Part shown: piece after piece, positions 23,700 to 33,960 of the stretch
How positions within the stretch are numbered: the first letter of the stretch is position 1
Layout: every line of letters begins with the position of its first letter
Assembly (NCBI GenBank): GCA_028023455.1
Contig: JAQFVV010006203.1
Span: forward strand, 6,046,821 to 6,110,820
Length of the DNA stretch: 64,000 nucleotides
Source of the DNA: Epiperipatus broadwayi
Lineage: Eukaryota > Onychophora > Udeonychophora > Euonychophora > Peripatidae
Direction of reading: 5' to 3'
Position numbers and translations under genes: made by a program
Notes under the pieces: model-generated
Database searches by the model: none
The model's input: the letters and a program-made list of their open reading frames with translations, nothing else
What the model was told of the DNA's origin: nothing

Positions 23700-25070
23700 T
23701 ATATATTAAAAGAAGCATGTAAAGAAATAGAAAAATTGTTGGCAAAGTTATATACGGAATGTCTAAATAATAAAGATATATCAGATGAATGGAAGAATGC
23801 AGTACTAATATTAATATTTTTTTAAAAAGGTGATAGAAAAAATATTAAAACCTACAGATCTATCAGCCTTTTATCAATTCTATACAAAATTTTTGCCAAA
23901 TTAATTACAATTTGTCTACAGTAAACTTTGGATTTTACCAATCAAAAAAAACAAACAAACAAACTGGATTTAAAAGTGGTTGTAGCACAATGGATTGAAT
24001 CCCAATATTGAGAGAAATTATAGAAAAGATCAATGAATATGAATTGCCATTATGTTTTGGATTGGTAGATTATGAACAGGCATTTGATTCTATTAGTATT
24101 TCTTCAAAGATTAAAGCATTGAATCATCAAGATAGAGATCCAGGATATTGTCATATTCTGAAGAATATTTATCAAAATGCAACAGCACTGATTAGATTAT
24201 ATAGTGATGCTAAAAATATTAATTTTGAGAAGGATGTACAACAGGGTGACTTCATATTTCCAAAACTTTTTTACGGACTTGTGGATTAAAATGAGAAACT
24301 AAAGGAGTAAATATAAATGGAGATTATTCAAGTCATCTATATTTTGCAGATGATGCAATTGTTTTTGAAAATAATGCTTCAAAGTTTCAGAAAATGTTGC
24401 AAAAGTTATCATATGAAAGTAAGAAGGTAGGAGTAAAAATAAATGCTAAAAAGATTAAAGTAATATTCCATGGATTTTCTCAAAAGAAGAAAATACAGAC
24501 TGATAATGTTGAATTAGAAAAAAATAATAACTACAACTACTTTGGGCATGTTATTATTACAGAAGGAAACATCATGAATAAAATTAATTGAATAAAACAT
24601 AGTTGGAATGCTTTTGATAGGAATAATTTAATATTAATAGGAAATATGCCTATGTATTTTAACAAAAATATTTTTAATAATAATTTTATCTGAGATTTGG
24701 AAACTTAACAGACGAGCAATGCAAAAACTTCAAATCATTAATGAAGTATGGAAAGATGCATGTTGGAGTAACAAGAAGGAATCAAAAATCAAAATATACA
24801 AGTGACAAATCAAACATGCATTACTAATCTCATTGAAAAATTAAGAGACTGATATGGTATTGATGTGCACTTATTGCTAGTTGAGATAGATGGACAGTTG
24901 AAATTTTTAACTGGATTCCAAGAGATTGGAAAAGATTTAAAAAGAGACCATATATGAGATGGATAGACAAAATAAGAAAGGGCATTGGAGTGATTTGAAA
25001 AAAATAGACTAGATATCATAGAAACTGGATTAAACTTGGAGACCTTCATCCTGGAGGGATTAATAATAGT
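23700..25070 (+). pseudogene. RTE-type LINE reverse transcriptase, degenerate
   Basis: Plus-strand translation in shifting frames gives ordered motifs of a non-LTR reverse transcriptase. Near 23730 is KLYTECLNNKDISDEWKNAV, then KGDRKNIKTYRSISLLS (family K-N-Y-R-P-I-S-L-L) and, at 24050-24100, CFGLVDYEQAFDS with the first catalytic Asp. QQGD with the following P is near 24240, and YFADDAIVFENNA, with the catalytic Asp-Asp pair, near 24340. Downstream come YFGHVIITEGNIMNKIN and a tail with RAMQKLQ. Stops and frameshifts (23824, 23925, 24289, 24600) kill the frame. The endonuclease domain that should precede the RT is missing, so the copy is 5'-truncated as is usual for LINEs. Clade assignment to RTE is from memory of motif wording. 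Confidence 0.8.
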
Positions 25071-25666
25071 TGAAAATGGTGATAATAATGATGAGTATAT
25101 CTGGGATGTCTGACATACTAGATGACAATTACATCTTAATATTTATATATATTGGGTATTGGCATAGAAAATTTTTAGAGGTTAAGACCAATTTCATTTT
25201 ATTATAAGCACATATGTATATAATATTATTGTTTGAGCTATTATGGATAAATAAATGTAAACCTAACAGATTCAAAAATATAGTTATATTATATTGCAAT
25301 ATTATAGAAATGTTAGAGAAAGTGAATGAAAATTATACCAACATTGTACTAAATTATTTCTAAAGATTAATTCATACAAATATTTATTGTCAAGTTCAAT
25401 AAGTTTAAAAAGCCATAAGAGTAAGTATATGAAATATTAAGATTGCTTTCAGAAAGTCTTTTTTCTCTACTTCAGAACCATCTACTGTAAACATGGTAGT
25501 GTAGTATATTCACATCCCTAGATTAGTTTGTTGTTTATGAATTTCATCAGTTATTCAAGTTTAAAGTAGATGGCTCTGGAGTAGGCAAAATAAATATCAA
25601 TGAAAAGATGTAGGTGTTACTAATAATTTTTATTAGTCATTCAATAGATTAGAGATTATCTATTTA
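25071..25666. other. AT-rich DNA between LINE remnant and hammerhead-like repeat
   Basis: Nothing recognised. Two imperfect inverted words around AGAACCATCTACT (25474) and AGTAGATGGCTCT (25566) form a weak inverted repeat. Confidence 0.4.
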
Positions 25667-25719
25667 ATCTGGGCCAACTGATGAGTGCTGGTTCAGCACA
25701 AAATGTGTATCTTGGAGAT
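25667..25719 (+). ncRNA. Hammerhead-like motif, type I, family 2 copy 2
   Basis: The core CTGATGA (25678-25684) is intact. Stem II is a perfect six-pair helix GTGCTG/CAGCAC with loop GTT (25685-25699). The next bases are AAAA where GAAA is required: G12 reads A. A two-pair stem III (AT/AT, loop GTGT) leads to the cleavage triplet ATC ending at 25711. TTGG (25712-25715) pairs with CCAA (25674-25677), and outside a GGG bulge AGAT (25716-25719) pairs with ATCT (25667-25670). The single core defect is the change expected from CpG decay of CACGAAA to CACAAAA, and both copies of the family share it. Confidence 0.6.
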
Positions 25720-25780
25720 CATACATCTTTTTTTATATCTTTGGTCATATGTTTATGATTGTACTTCTCCATAAGTTGTT
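25671..25780 (+). repeat. Hammerhead-like repeat family 2, copy 2
   Basis: Shares CTGATRAGTGCTGG, TTCAGCACAAAAT, TTGGAGATCAT and the following T-rich segment with 8283-8370, with identical spacing. It decays after about 25770 and lacks the B-box-like part seen at 8435. Confidence 0.65.
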
Positions 25781-26340
25781 AAAAGTGAATAGAAACAAGT
25801 CCCTATCTTGCATAAGAGTGGTGTGGTGAAAATTACACTACAGAAATATTATTTATTATATGTAGGTGCTGTCTTATTGACATAAAATTTAAGGATGTAG
25901 ACTTGGAATGGAACAGAAAAGTTGGAAAAACATTATTACTAGTGTAGAAGTATCAAAAAAATTAGTAATTAAAAAAAAAGACATTAATTTATTGAGAAAA
26001 TTATACAGAGAAAAAAATTGTGAAGATTATGATATAGGATAATTTAAAAAAAAAAATTGCCTGATAATTGTAAAACAAAAATACCTATAAATATTTGAAA
26101 AGCAGAACAACAGATAATAAATGGTCTGGTTTAATATAAGACCTCACCTTTTAGCAAACAATTAATGATGAAGAAATAAGATAACTGAATTAGAAAGAAA
26201 TAATAAAAAATTCTCTTTGAAATTAGACAAAGTTGAAGAAAAAAAAACAGTATTAGAAAAAGTAAGTTTTCAATTTCAAGAGTAATAATAATCATAAAGA
26301 AGGAAGGTACTAGTATATATAAAATACAATTATTAGTATG
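25781..26340. other. AT-rich DNA, no feature recognised
   Basis: Low-GC sequence with A runs; no supportable open frame or repeat identity. Confidence 0.4.
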
Positions 26341-26675
26341 TAATACTACATCAAGTAGGGTGCATAATCATTAATTCGAACACACATTACAAGAGTTATG
26401 GTCAGTTGAATTCCATACACCCTCACATGATACGGTAGCAATCTGTGAAATGTGCGCATTTGCATAGTGTCATGAAGCACATCAGTGGGCCATAATATAT
26501 GTGTGCAATGCAATATATGCCCACAATGACTAATATAAACATCACTGTTCTATAGGCCATGAACTGTTGTAGTGTTAGCCATAAGGTAGGTCGCTAAATC
26601 GGCATATTGATGTGCGTTGGCCGAAAAACAGCGCCATCAAGGGGTGGAGTGTATTATATATACTAGTACCAGAAG
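26341..26675 (+). repeat. Inverted repeat pair, left copy
   Basis: About 335 bp of less AT-rich sequence that reappears in reverse complement at 30205-30540. Shared words in this orientation include AATCATTA.TTCGAA, TTATGG, GAATTC, CACATGATAC versus CACATCATAC, ATCTGTGAA, TTTGCATAGT, GGCCATAATAT and CTGTTCTATAGGCC. No coding frame is conserved between the copies. I cannot name the family; it may be a non-autonomous transposon or part of an LTR. Confidence 0.75.
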
Positions 26676-26889
26676 TAATTATCATCTAGAATCAAAATGA
26701 AATTACTAAGTTAATAACAATAGTTAATAGAAGTTCTGTCAGATTTTATAATGATTCAAACTTAAATGATTACTGCAAGTGAAATAAAAATCTAACATCA
26801 AAAATTTAAAAAAATAATGATTGTATAATAATTATGTGATGTGTCCATAAGTATGACTATATACATTAAGACAATGTTTTTAAATAATT

Positions 26890-27550
26890 ATAATAGCAAA
26901 TAGTTCGCAACCACTCTATTTCTACAGTTCGCTAATGTTCAATTCCCTCGATGTACATTCAGGCTGGCTGCTACAAAAACGGTTCACAATGGACAAGGTT
27001 TACACACACCTTGACCCCAGTACAGTTAGCTGCACACGAATGCTTCGTAGTATAGCCCTGTGACTGGCCCAACAGACTATCAGATATTTCACTTGAAAAC
27101 CACTGGAAATTCAATTCTTTATTCAGCTGCTATCCGGACGGTTTCCTCAGGCTACGGTTTCCCCAACTCTGTGGGCTCTTTCAGCTATACCCATGGACTA
27201 CATTTCCACTGAGTGCTGTACATTAACCGAAAGCACAGACGCGAGATATCTCCTACTAGAATTGAACAGGAATGTCTACAGGAGATGTATTCAAATACTG
27301 GCCTGACGTAGTTGTTACACAGTCTTTTTATAGCTTTCTGAAAACTGCAGCAATTAATTACATTGTCCAATAAGGTAAGGTCTCTTATCTAGAAATATTT
27401 GCAATCAACAAATATTTCTTGGAATTATCGTTCGCCATTACTTTAATGCCTTAATTAAATTCCTCAGTTATCAGTGCGCGATCTAAAAACAACTCTAATA
27501 AATACTAGTTTTTCTGGAGTGCATAAACCTGTATGCAATTTTTACAAAAT
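26890..27550 (-). mobile_element. Candidate solo LTR of another retrotransposon family
   Basis: An island of higher GC between AT-rich flanks. On the minus strand it has a good TATA box (CTATAAAAAGACTG, TATA at 27324-27332) and an AATAAA signal (27118-27123) about 205 bp downstream, the order and spacing of an LTR promoter and polyadenylation site. No open frame of note; short frames such as 27185-27370 have no motifs. Exact ends and a primer-binding site could not be placed, and no second copy is in the window, so the call rests on the promoter/polyA layout. Confidence 0.45.
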
Positions 27551-28040
27551 ACAACATTATAAAAAATTAGAAATGTAGAAAGAGATTATATTTAATGAAT
27601 GTCATAGGAGAAAGATTATTAGTTTCATTTTAAAAAAAGTAATATAGTGACGCAAATGTAACATCTTAAACATATATATATTAAAAAAGAGAGTTAATAT
27701 ATTGAAGATAGACATTACAGAGAACTTTCCATTTATTCTGAAAATAAAACAAGATAATAAAGAAAATAATTATGAAAAAAAATTTTTTTAAAAGTTACAG
27801 TACATGCTGTGACTTAAAGACTGTGGTTTATATGTGAAAAAATAAAATGAAAAACAAATCATGTAGAAGTTAAAGTGTGTACCAAAAGCTTAACAATGAT
27901 TCCCACCCCAAAAAATAAAGATAAAACAGAATGTGACTAGAAGAAAAAAAGTGTAGAGAAATAAAAGAATGGCAAATAATAAATACAATAAAAACATTTT
28001 TGAGTTTTTAAAAAAAAAAAAAACAGAAAAAAAATAGTAA
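27551..28040. other. AT-rich DNA, no feature recognised
   Basis: Purine-rich, A-rich stretch between two LTR-like islands; no gene supported. Confidence 0.4.
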
Positions 28041-30170
28041 TGTAACGAGATATATATATGCGTTACATTTAAATTCTAATACTTAATGTTTTTATAAATA
28101 TCTAATACTGAATTAAATTACAAACTTTCAAAATGCACAAATAATGAATTATTAATTTATGTGTTTGATTTAAATATTAAAATAAAAATTATAGAATCGA
28201 AGCAAAGATTCTAATCTTTAAATAAAATATAATAATAAAAAACCTTTTGATTTAAAAAATAATAATAACGAGAGTTTTTAATCTTAAAATAAAAATTACA
28301 AACAGATCCTTGGGGCAAAATGAATAGAAACAAAAGACTTGCTTTTCCGGCCCAAAGAGATGGACACAGACCTCAGTGGAATAATTTACCTAGCCATAAA
28401 CCCAAAATCTACTTGGCCACAAACTGAATTAACCAATAAAACAGAGATATGGATTATGTTTGATGAATCCTGCATTCCAGAGATAAGGTGCCTGAGGACT
28501 ATAAAAGGAAAATCCAAAACAATAATTGATTAGAGAGAATCAGAAAATTAAAGTTTTGATTTCATTAGTATTTGCTAAAAGTAAAAATAAAAATTTTAAA
28601 AAGTTATCGCCGTCACCAAAAATATAATCAGCTTCATCGTGCTTCCTTCGGTGCGGCCGGCCGAAGGCAGCTTCCAACTTCACAGATTCCAGGCTCGAAC
28701 CACGGATCCCATCTTCAGAAATCATCGGAAATCGTCATAAGTATTCATAGATCTTCATCGCGAAGGAATGACCTCGGACAAAGGAAAGTATAATTTATAT
28801 ATGATAAAAATGAAATCTAAACTCTTAAATATAAAATCTTCGAACTTTATTTGTTTCTAAAAATGAACGATAAACTTTCTTTCCTGAACAAACCTGAACT
28901 TTATCTTTTATAAACTTTTAAATTTTAAACTGATCTAAAGTTTTAAATGTAATATCTTAAAATATGTATTGTTTTTTTTTATTCATGCCTAATTAATATC
29001 TGTTTGTAATAGGGTAGGGGTTTGCGATTGCAAACTTAAATTTAAAAATAGAAATGTATCGTTATTTGTGCATTATTAAATTTAAAAGAAAAAAATAGGT
29101 TAAATAGTATTTGTAGTAGAAAAATAAGTTAAATATAATGTCATTTTGAAATGATTTTAAAACATTAAACTAAATATTTTTATTTTAGAATTAAACTAAT
29201 AAAATGATTTAAATGTTAGTTGAGTGTAGATAGCTGCTAGACTCGTTTAAATACATGTTTTAAAGAGGTTTTGATTTCGGACTATTTGTTTCGGAGTTGT
29301 GTCAATGCTGGTGGAGAGATATATGGATGTTTATATCAATGAAATGTGAAGTGTGTTAGCACCTAGGGCGACGAGCCCAACTGAATGCATGACCCCAAAG
29401 AGGTAGTCATATCGTTGAAATGGACGCAGACATATGTCCTGCGCCATTGACCCCTTCCAGCTCTATGGATTTTGGACGATAAGCCGGCAAGATAAGACCG
29501 CTCTCCCATCCATAATTAGCATTTCTCTTTATTTTACATGCATGTTTCCTTCGCCCGACAGATGCACATTCCTGCTGGATGAAGGCCATGTTTTCTCCAA
29601 TAATATCACGCTGTTCAGATGCACATTCCTGTCGGCGTGATTCTATGCTAACATGTTCACATTGCATTGGTTGCTGATATATATCTGGAAGCGAGTATTG
29701 GTGTGGCTGCGGATTTTTAGTCTGGAGTCAAGTGATTTGAAAATTTGTGAGTGCGTCTAGGTAGCTCATTTATACTCAACATTCTAAAGATTTAAAATTA
29801 GAGTTAAAAAACAAATAAAATAATAACTAATGAAACAGAATAAAACAACTTTCTTCTTTTGTTATAAAAAAAATTTTTTTTTTTTAAAGTTTGTGCGTTA
29901 TTAATTATATCCGTAAATAAAATCTTTTTTGTGTGTTAATAGTACTGGCAGTGATCTAGTGATTATTTTTATTATTCTTTATTAAAAGAAAAATATTTAA
30001 TAAGTGTTTTAAACCTCTGCTACTTCATAAGCTAGTGACTTGAGCTGATGGTCGTGATTTTAACAGCGCGTATCTGCCTAAAAATTTTCTAGGTCCAAAT
30101 GGCCTAGTGGCGCCCTCATATGGCAGATACGGTAAGACTGAAACTTCATTTTCATCCGCGACCATTATAG
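28041..30170 (+). mobile_element. Solo LTR, diverged third copy of the palindrome LTR family
   Basis: Starts TGTAAC with the same tip hairpin as at 19876 and ends CCGCGACCATTATA, equivalent to CTGACCGTTATA at 21740-21752. The downstream half aligns clearly with 20880-21752. The upstream half is more diverged. About 28600-28800 is a GC-rich segment with a CGGCCGGCCG core that has no counterpart in the other copies. Within 29540-29640 a short unit around GATGCACATTCCTG occurs twice. No primer-binding site or internal region follows. Opposed open frames at 29407-29667 and 29434-29640 are incidental. Confidence 0.7.
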
Positions 30171-30204
30171 TATTATATATTATTAAAAAAGCAAGATACA
30201 TGTA

Positions 30205-30540
30205 CTACAAGTACCAGATAAATATATAAAAGATTGGTACTTGTCAATTAAGCTGCCGCACACCGCTTAGATTGTGCTGATTCCATGAAAAAGCACAGAA
30301 ATATGTTGTTTATGTGGTGCGGCCTATAGAACAGTTCTGTTAATATTAGCCATTAAGCAGGCCTAGATGGCATTTCACACAAATATTATGGCCTGCTTTT
30401 GTGCTTCTCAGTACTATGCAAATAGCGCACACTTCACAGATCGCTATGGTATGATGTGAAGGTATACAGAATTCAAGTGGCCATAATTCTTTTCATGTGC
30501 ATTCGAAGTAATGATTTTTCATCCGACCTGACGTAATTTT
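30205..30540 (-). repeat. Inverted repeat pair, right copy
   Basis: Reverse complement of the family at 26341-26675. On the minus strand it reads AATCATTACTTCGAA, GAATTATGGCC, GAATTCTGTATACC, ATCTGTGAAGTGTGCGC, TTTGCATAGTA, GGCCATAATAT and CTGTTCTATAGGCC in the same order. The two copies face each other and enclose about 3.5 kb. Confidence 0.75.
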
Positions 30541-32639
30541 AGACAGTAATAATTGTAAACCCTTCGCCACGCTTCCCTACACATCTTTTTAAAGTGAAAT
30601 GAATTGCAAAAGTGTACATCCCAGCACCGTTTTACAGAATTCACACAAAAAAAGAAATTTTGTGCAAAAACAGCTATGAGACTACTAAAATGGCAATGGT
30701 TTCTTGTTGTTTTTAAAAGCATAAGCTTGGTTTGATCAGGCGGCAAAAGCATCGTGCTGAAATGTAGAATGTAATTTTAAAATGGAATTCTAACATTTTA
30801 TTAAATAATGTTGTTTCATAAATTTTTTAAAAATAGTTTTCAAAATGTCATTGCTGAATTTTCTAATATATATATTTTTTGTTTGATCAGAGTAGTACAT
30901 GTTTTGGCTGATCCTTTGGATCGGCAAAATCATCAGTCCCCTTCCCTGCACATTCCAGCGCTAAGCACTGACATGTCTAATGTAATTTTAAAATGTAATT
31001 TAGAAACTAATGTTTTCCCAAAAAAAAGTAAATGCACTTTTTTTAAAAAAAAAATGTTTTAAAGAAAAATAAACATAAATCCCTTTAAAAAAAAGACGTA
31101 GGTGAATGTGTTATATTTATTTGTTATTGAATAAATAATAACCAAATTGTAAATCAGTCTGGAAACAGCAACAGAGCCATCAAGCGGCATATGGCGGCTA
31201 GTCGATTAGAACCAAAATATCTATTTGTAGCAAAAGCAGAATTTAAAAATGTTTTCTGGCTTTCAATCTATATGGAATAGCACCATTAACCATTAATATT
31301 GTGAATAAATATCTCCCAAAGTTTTTTCTTTTTTTTTTAAATGCAAGCAGAATATCTACTCCAGATATTATTTCTGTTTTATTTTTCCAAGCTTTATTCT
31401 TTTTTTAATAAATAAAATCTTTTCACAATATAACTAAAATATGACAACTTAAATGTGTTTATGCTTCATTTTTAAATAAAAATTGAAGGCTAATGAAACA
31501 GATTTCATTTATTTGATAATGTTGCTGAAAGTAATATTCCGTATTTAAAAATCCTAACCAATATATCCTCAACTAAATAAGCACAAAACAAATAATTAAT
31601 TTTAAAAATCTTTAAGTAAATTACAAATATATGTATTTAATTAAATCAAGGACTCTGAATATATTTCTAAAAATTGTAATTATCATTCATTCTCATATTT
31701 CAAATATACAATTACAAATATTGGAAAGGAGGGCTGGGGAATACTAATAAATTCAAAGATGCATTTAACTAAACAGATCTCACTAGATCAAAGGCTTATG
31801 TAGAACTTGAAATTACAGTCACTATGTAAATGATTGTTAATCATTCCATATTAAATTTAAAATGTTCCATTTAAGTTTAGCTATACACTTTAAATTTAAT
31901 AAAATTCACATCTATATATAATATTCTATATACAGATGTATGATAATTTTCAATTAGTTCTTCACTTCCTTTTAATCACATATCAGTAGTTTAAATTTGA
32001 GAAAATATAATTAATGTTCATTATCACATTTCAAATGTTTGGTTGCAGAAACTGAAAAAAAGGTATCTAATTCTAATGACATCTAAAATGCTATTTCAAC
32101 AAAACCGATTTCATCAGTTAGACTAAGCCCTTCTATGCATGATATTAGCAGAACTACATGAAGTTTGGCTCTAACTTGTAAAAACTGATTAGACAAAATG
32201 CATCTTAAAAGCAAATAGCATGTTTATTTTTTTGTTTGTTTTTAGTGTCAGCAACATATGCTTGAAATGTGGGAATATTAATGATAATTTTTTAAATATT
32301 AAATGGTAGAATATGATTAAAAATAGGGTGATATTATGTATCTATTAAAAAATATGTTATAGTTATATTTGAATTTTTTTAAATTTAAAATTCATATTTA
32401 AAGTTAAATAAAATATAACTTTTAAACAAATAAAAAATGATTAATATTCATTTAAATATTTATTAAAAAGTATGCTGATGTGAATAAGAGCTTGCTAAAA
32501 AAATATCTTTTGATTTCTCTTTGAGGCCTTAAAGGAATCAAATAGGGCAAATTCCTCATTCACACGATAAACCATCATCCAATGTGAATTTTTATCTCTG
32601 ATTATTTAAGATCAAAGACATCCTGGACTTTTTTTCCAG
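30541..32639. other. AT-rich DNA with an unassigned higher-GC piece
   Basis: The part 30541-30770 is less AT-rich and contiguous with the repeat copy at 30205-30540, so it may belong to the same element. 30890-30980 and 31130-31215 (around ATCAAGCGGCATATGGCGGC) are also less AT-rich but match nothing else here. The remainder is plain AT-rich DNA. Confidence 0.4.
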
Positions 32640-32800
32640 TTGTCTAATAAAAGAATTACTTAGTTGAGAGAAAAAGCAAATATCAGATATCACTGAAAAA
32701 ATTAAGAGATTGATCATGGAGCTGGGCTGGACATATGAACTATAAATGGACAGTTTAAAGTCTTATCCTAACAACTGATTGATACATATTTTCAGAATCT
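32640..32800 (+). pseudogene. RTE-type LINE tail fragment
   Basis: Plus-strand translation gives ISDITEKIKRL followed, after a short garbled stretch, by WAGHM-like residues (GGGCTGGACATATGAAC) and RWTV. This matches the wording of the RTE C-terminal tail (V-T-D-I-I-E-x-I-K-R-L-K-W-x-W-A-G-H). Very short, broken by stops, no upstream RT. Confidence 0.45.
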
Positions 32801-32979
32801 AAACTACCAAAAACACAATCATGTTCTAAATACCTGAAAAGAAGAAGATACACAAAATAATTCTTCAAAAACTTTTTTTCCCAGGTTTTTGATAAAATTA
32901 ATGGATTTGTTTTAGAAAATGATTGTACTTGAAAATAAGTATCAATCAGTTGATAGAAGAAAAGGCTTTAATGTATTTC

Positions 32980-33960
32980 TTATTGTTTTAAAGAAACAAA
33001 TATTTTTCTGCAGATAAAACTATTCAGGAGTTGCTATCATTATTAGAGGATTCTATGTATTTTGTGTGAAATGATATATTTTATAAAATTAAAGAGAGAT
33101 AGTTATTGGTTATGTTATTTCTCCTTTAACATGCTTTTGATTCTAATATTAAATTTACTATTGGGAGGGAAACTTTTAAATTTGTTAAATAAAAATTTCT
33201 AGATTTAAATGTTAATAAAGTTGATAATGTTTTATTTTTTAGTCATTTTATTAAAAGCAAAAAATTTAAGAAATATAATAAGGCTAAACAGTTGTCATTT
33301 TTTTTTACTCATGAGAAACTCTACTGAATTTTTGTTATATGAATAGAAGGCTTAATAATTTTGAAAAAAAGTAGTTATATTCAGAGCAGTCAATTTGCTT
33401 CTGCCTATACTGAGTTAGGTTATAATTATGAGTTTATTAGAAACATTATACTTAATAAAAATATCTGTAAATCTATTAATAATAAAGATTTAACTGTTAG
33501 TGAAAATAAAGTGTTTATTTCTTTACCATATAAGTCATCAATTTGTATATTGATTTGTAAGAATAATTTTTTATTGGGTAGTATGAAAGTGGCCTGCAAG
33601 AAAGACCTGAATTTAAATTCATTATTAAATAGTTCAAAACAGTCCATCTATTCCTGGATTAGTTTATAAGATTCCTTGCAATTATCATAAAATTTATATA
33701 AATCAAAATAAATTAAATGTTAATGAAGGAGATAGATATCATAACTCAGCTTTGTATATTCATGAACTGAATACAAGTCATAAAATATTATTTGACAATG
33801 CAGAGGTTATCTTTTATTAAAAAAGTGAATTGAAAAAAAAATAAAAGAAACACAGATGATAAAGTTTTTTGAATCTGAAGCCATCGATCTCATAAAGACA
33901 TCCTTTGATATTAAAAGAAGTTGGTTTTTGAAGTGAATGATGGCAAGGCTATTTTGTTTT
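32980..33960 (+). pseudogene. Penelope-like element remnant (RT end plus GIY-YIG endonuclease)
   Basis: Plus-strand, several frames. From 33000 the translation has ELLSLLEDS and NDIFYKI, corresponding to the region before the M-G-x-P-L-S-P motif of PLE reverse transcriptases. FLDLNVNKVDNVL follows at 33195-33235. The open frame 33361-33669 includes SAYTELGYNYEFIRNIILN and SENKVFISLPYKSS. The C-terminal GIY-YIG nuclease remnant follows at 33670-33920, ending IKTSFDIKR-type sequence, with the recognisable chain A-L-Y-I-H-E-L-N-T-S-H-K-I and F-D-N-A-E-V-I around 33750-33820. The catalytic Tyr of GIY-YIG is not visible. Inactive. Confidence 0.7.

Noticed and set aside
29407-29667. Overlapping open frames on both strands of a higher-GC segment
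   Set aside because: The segment lies within a solo LTR and aligns to non-coding parts of the palindrome LTRs; frames are not conserved between copies.
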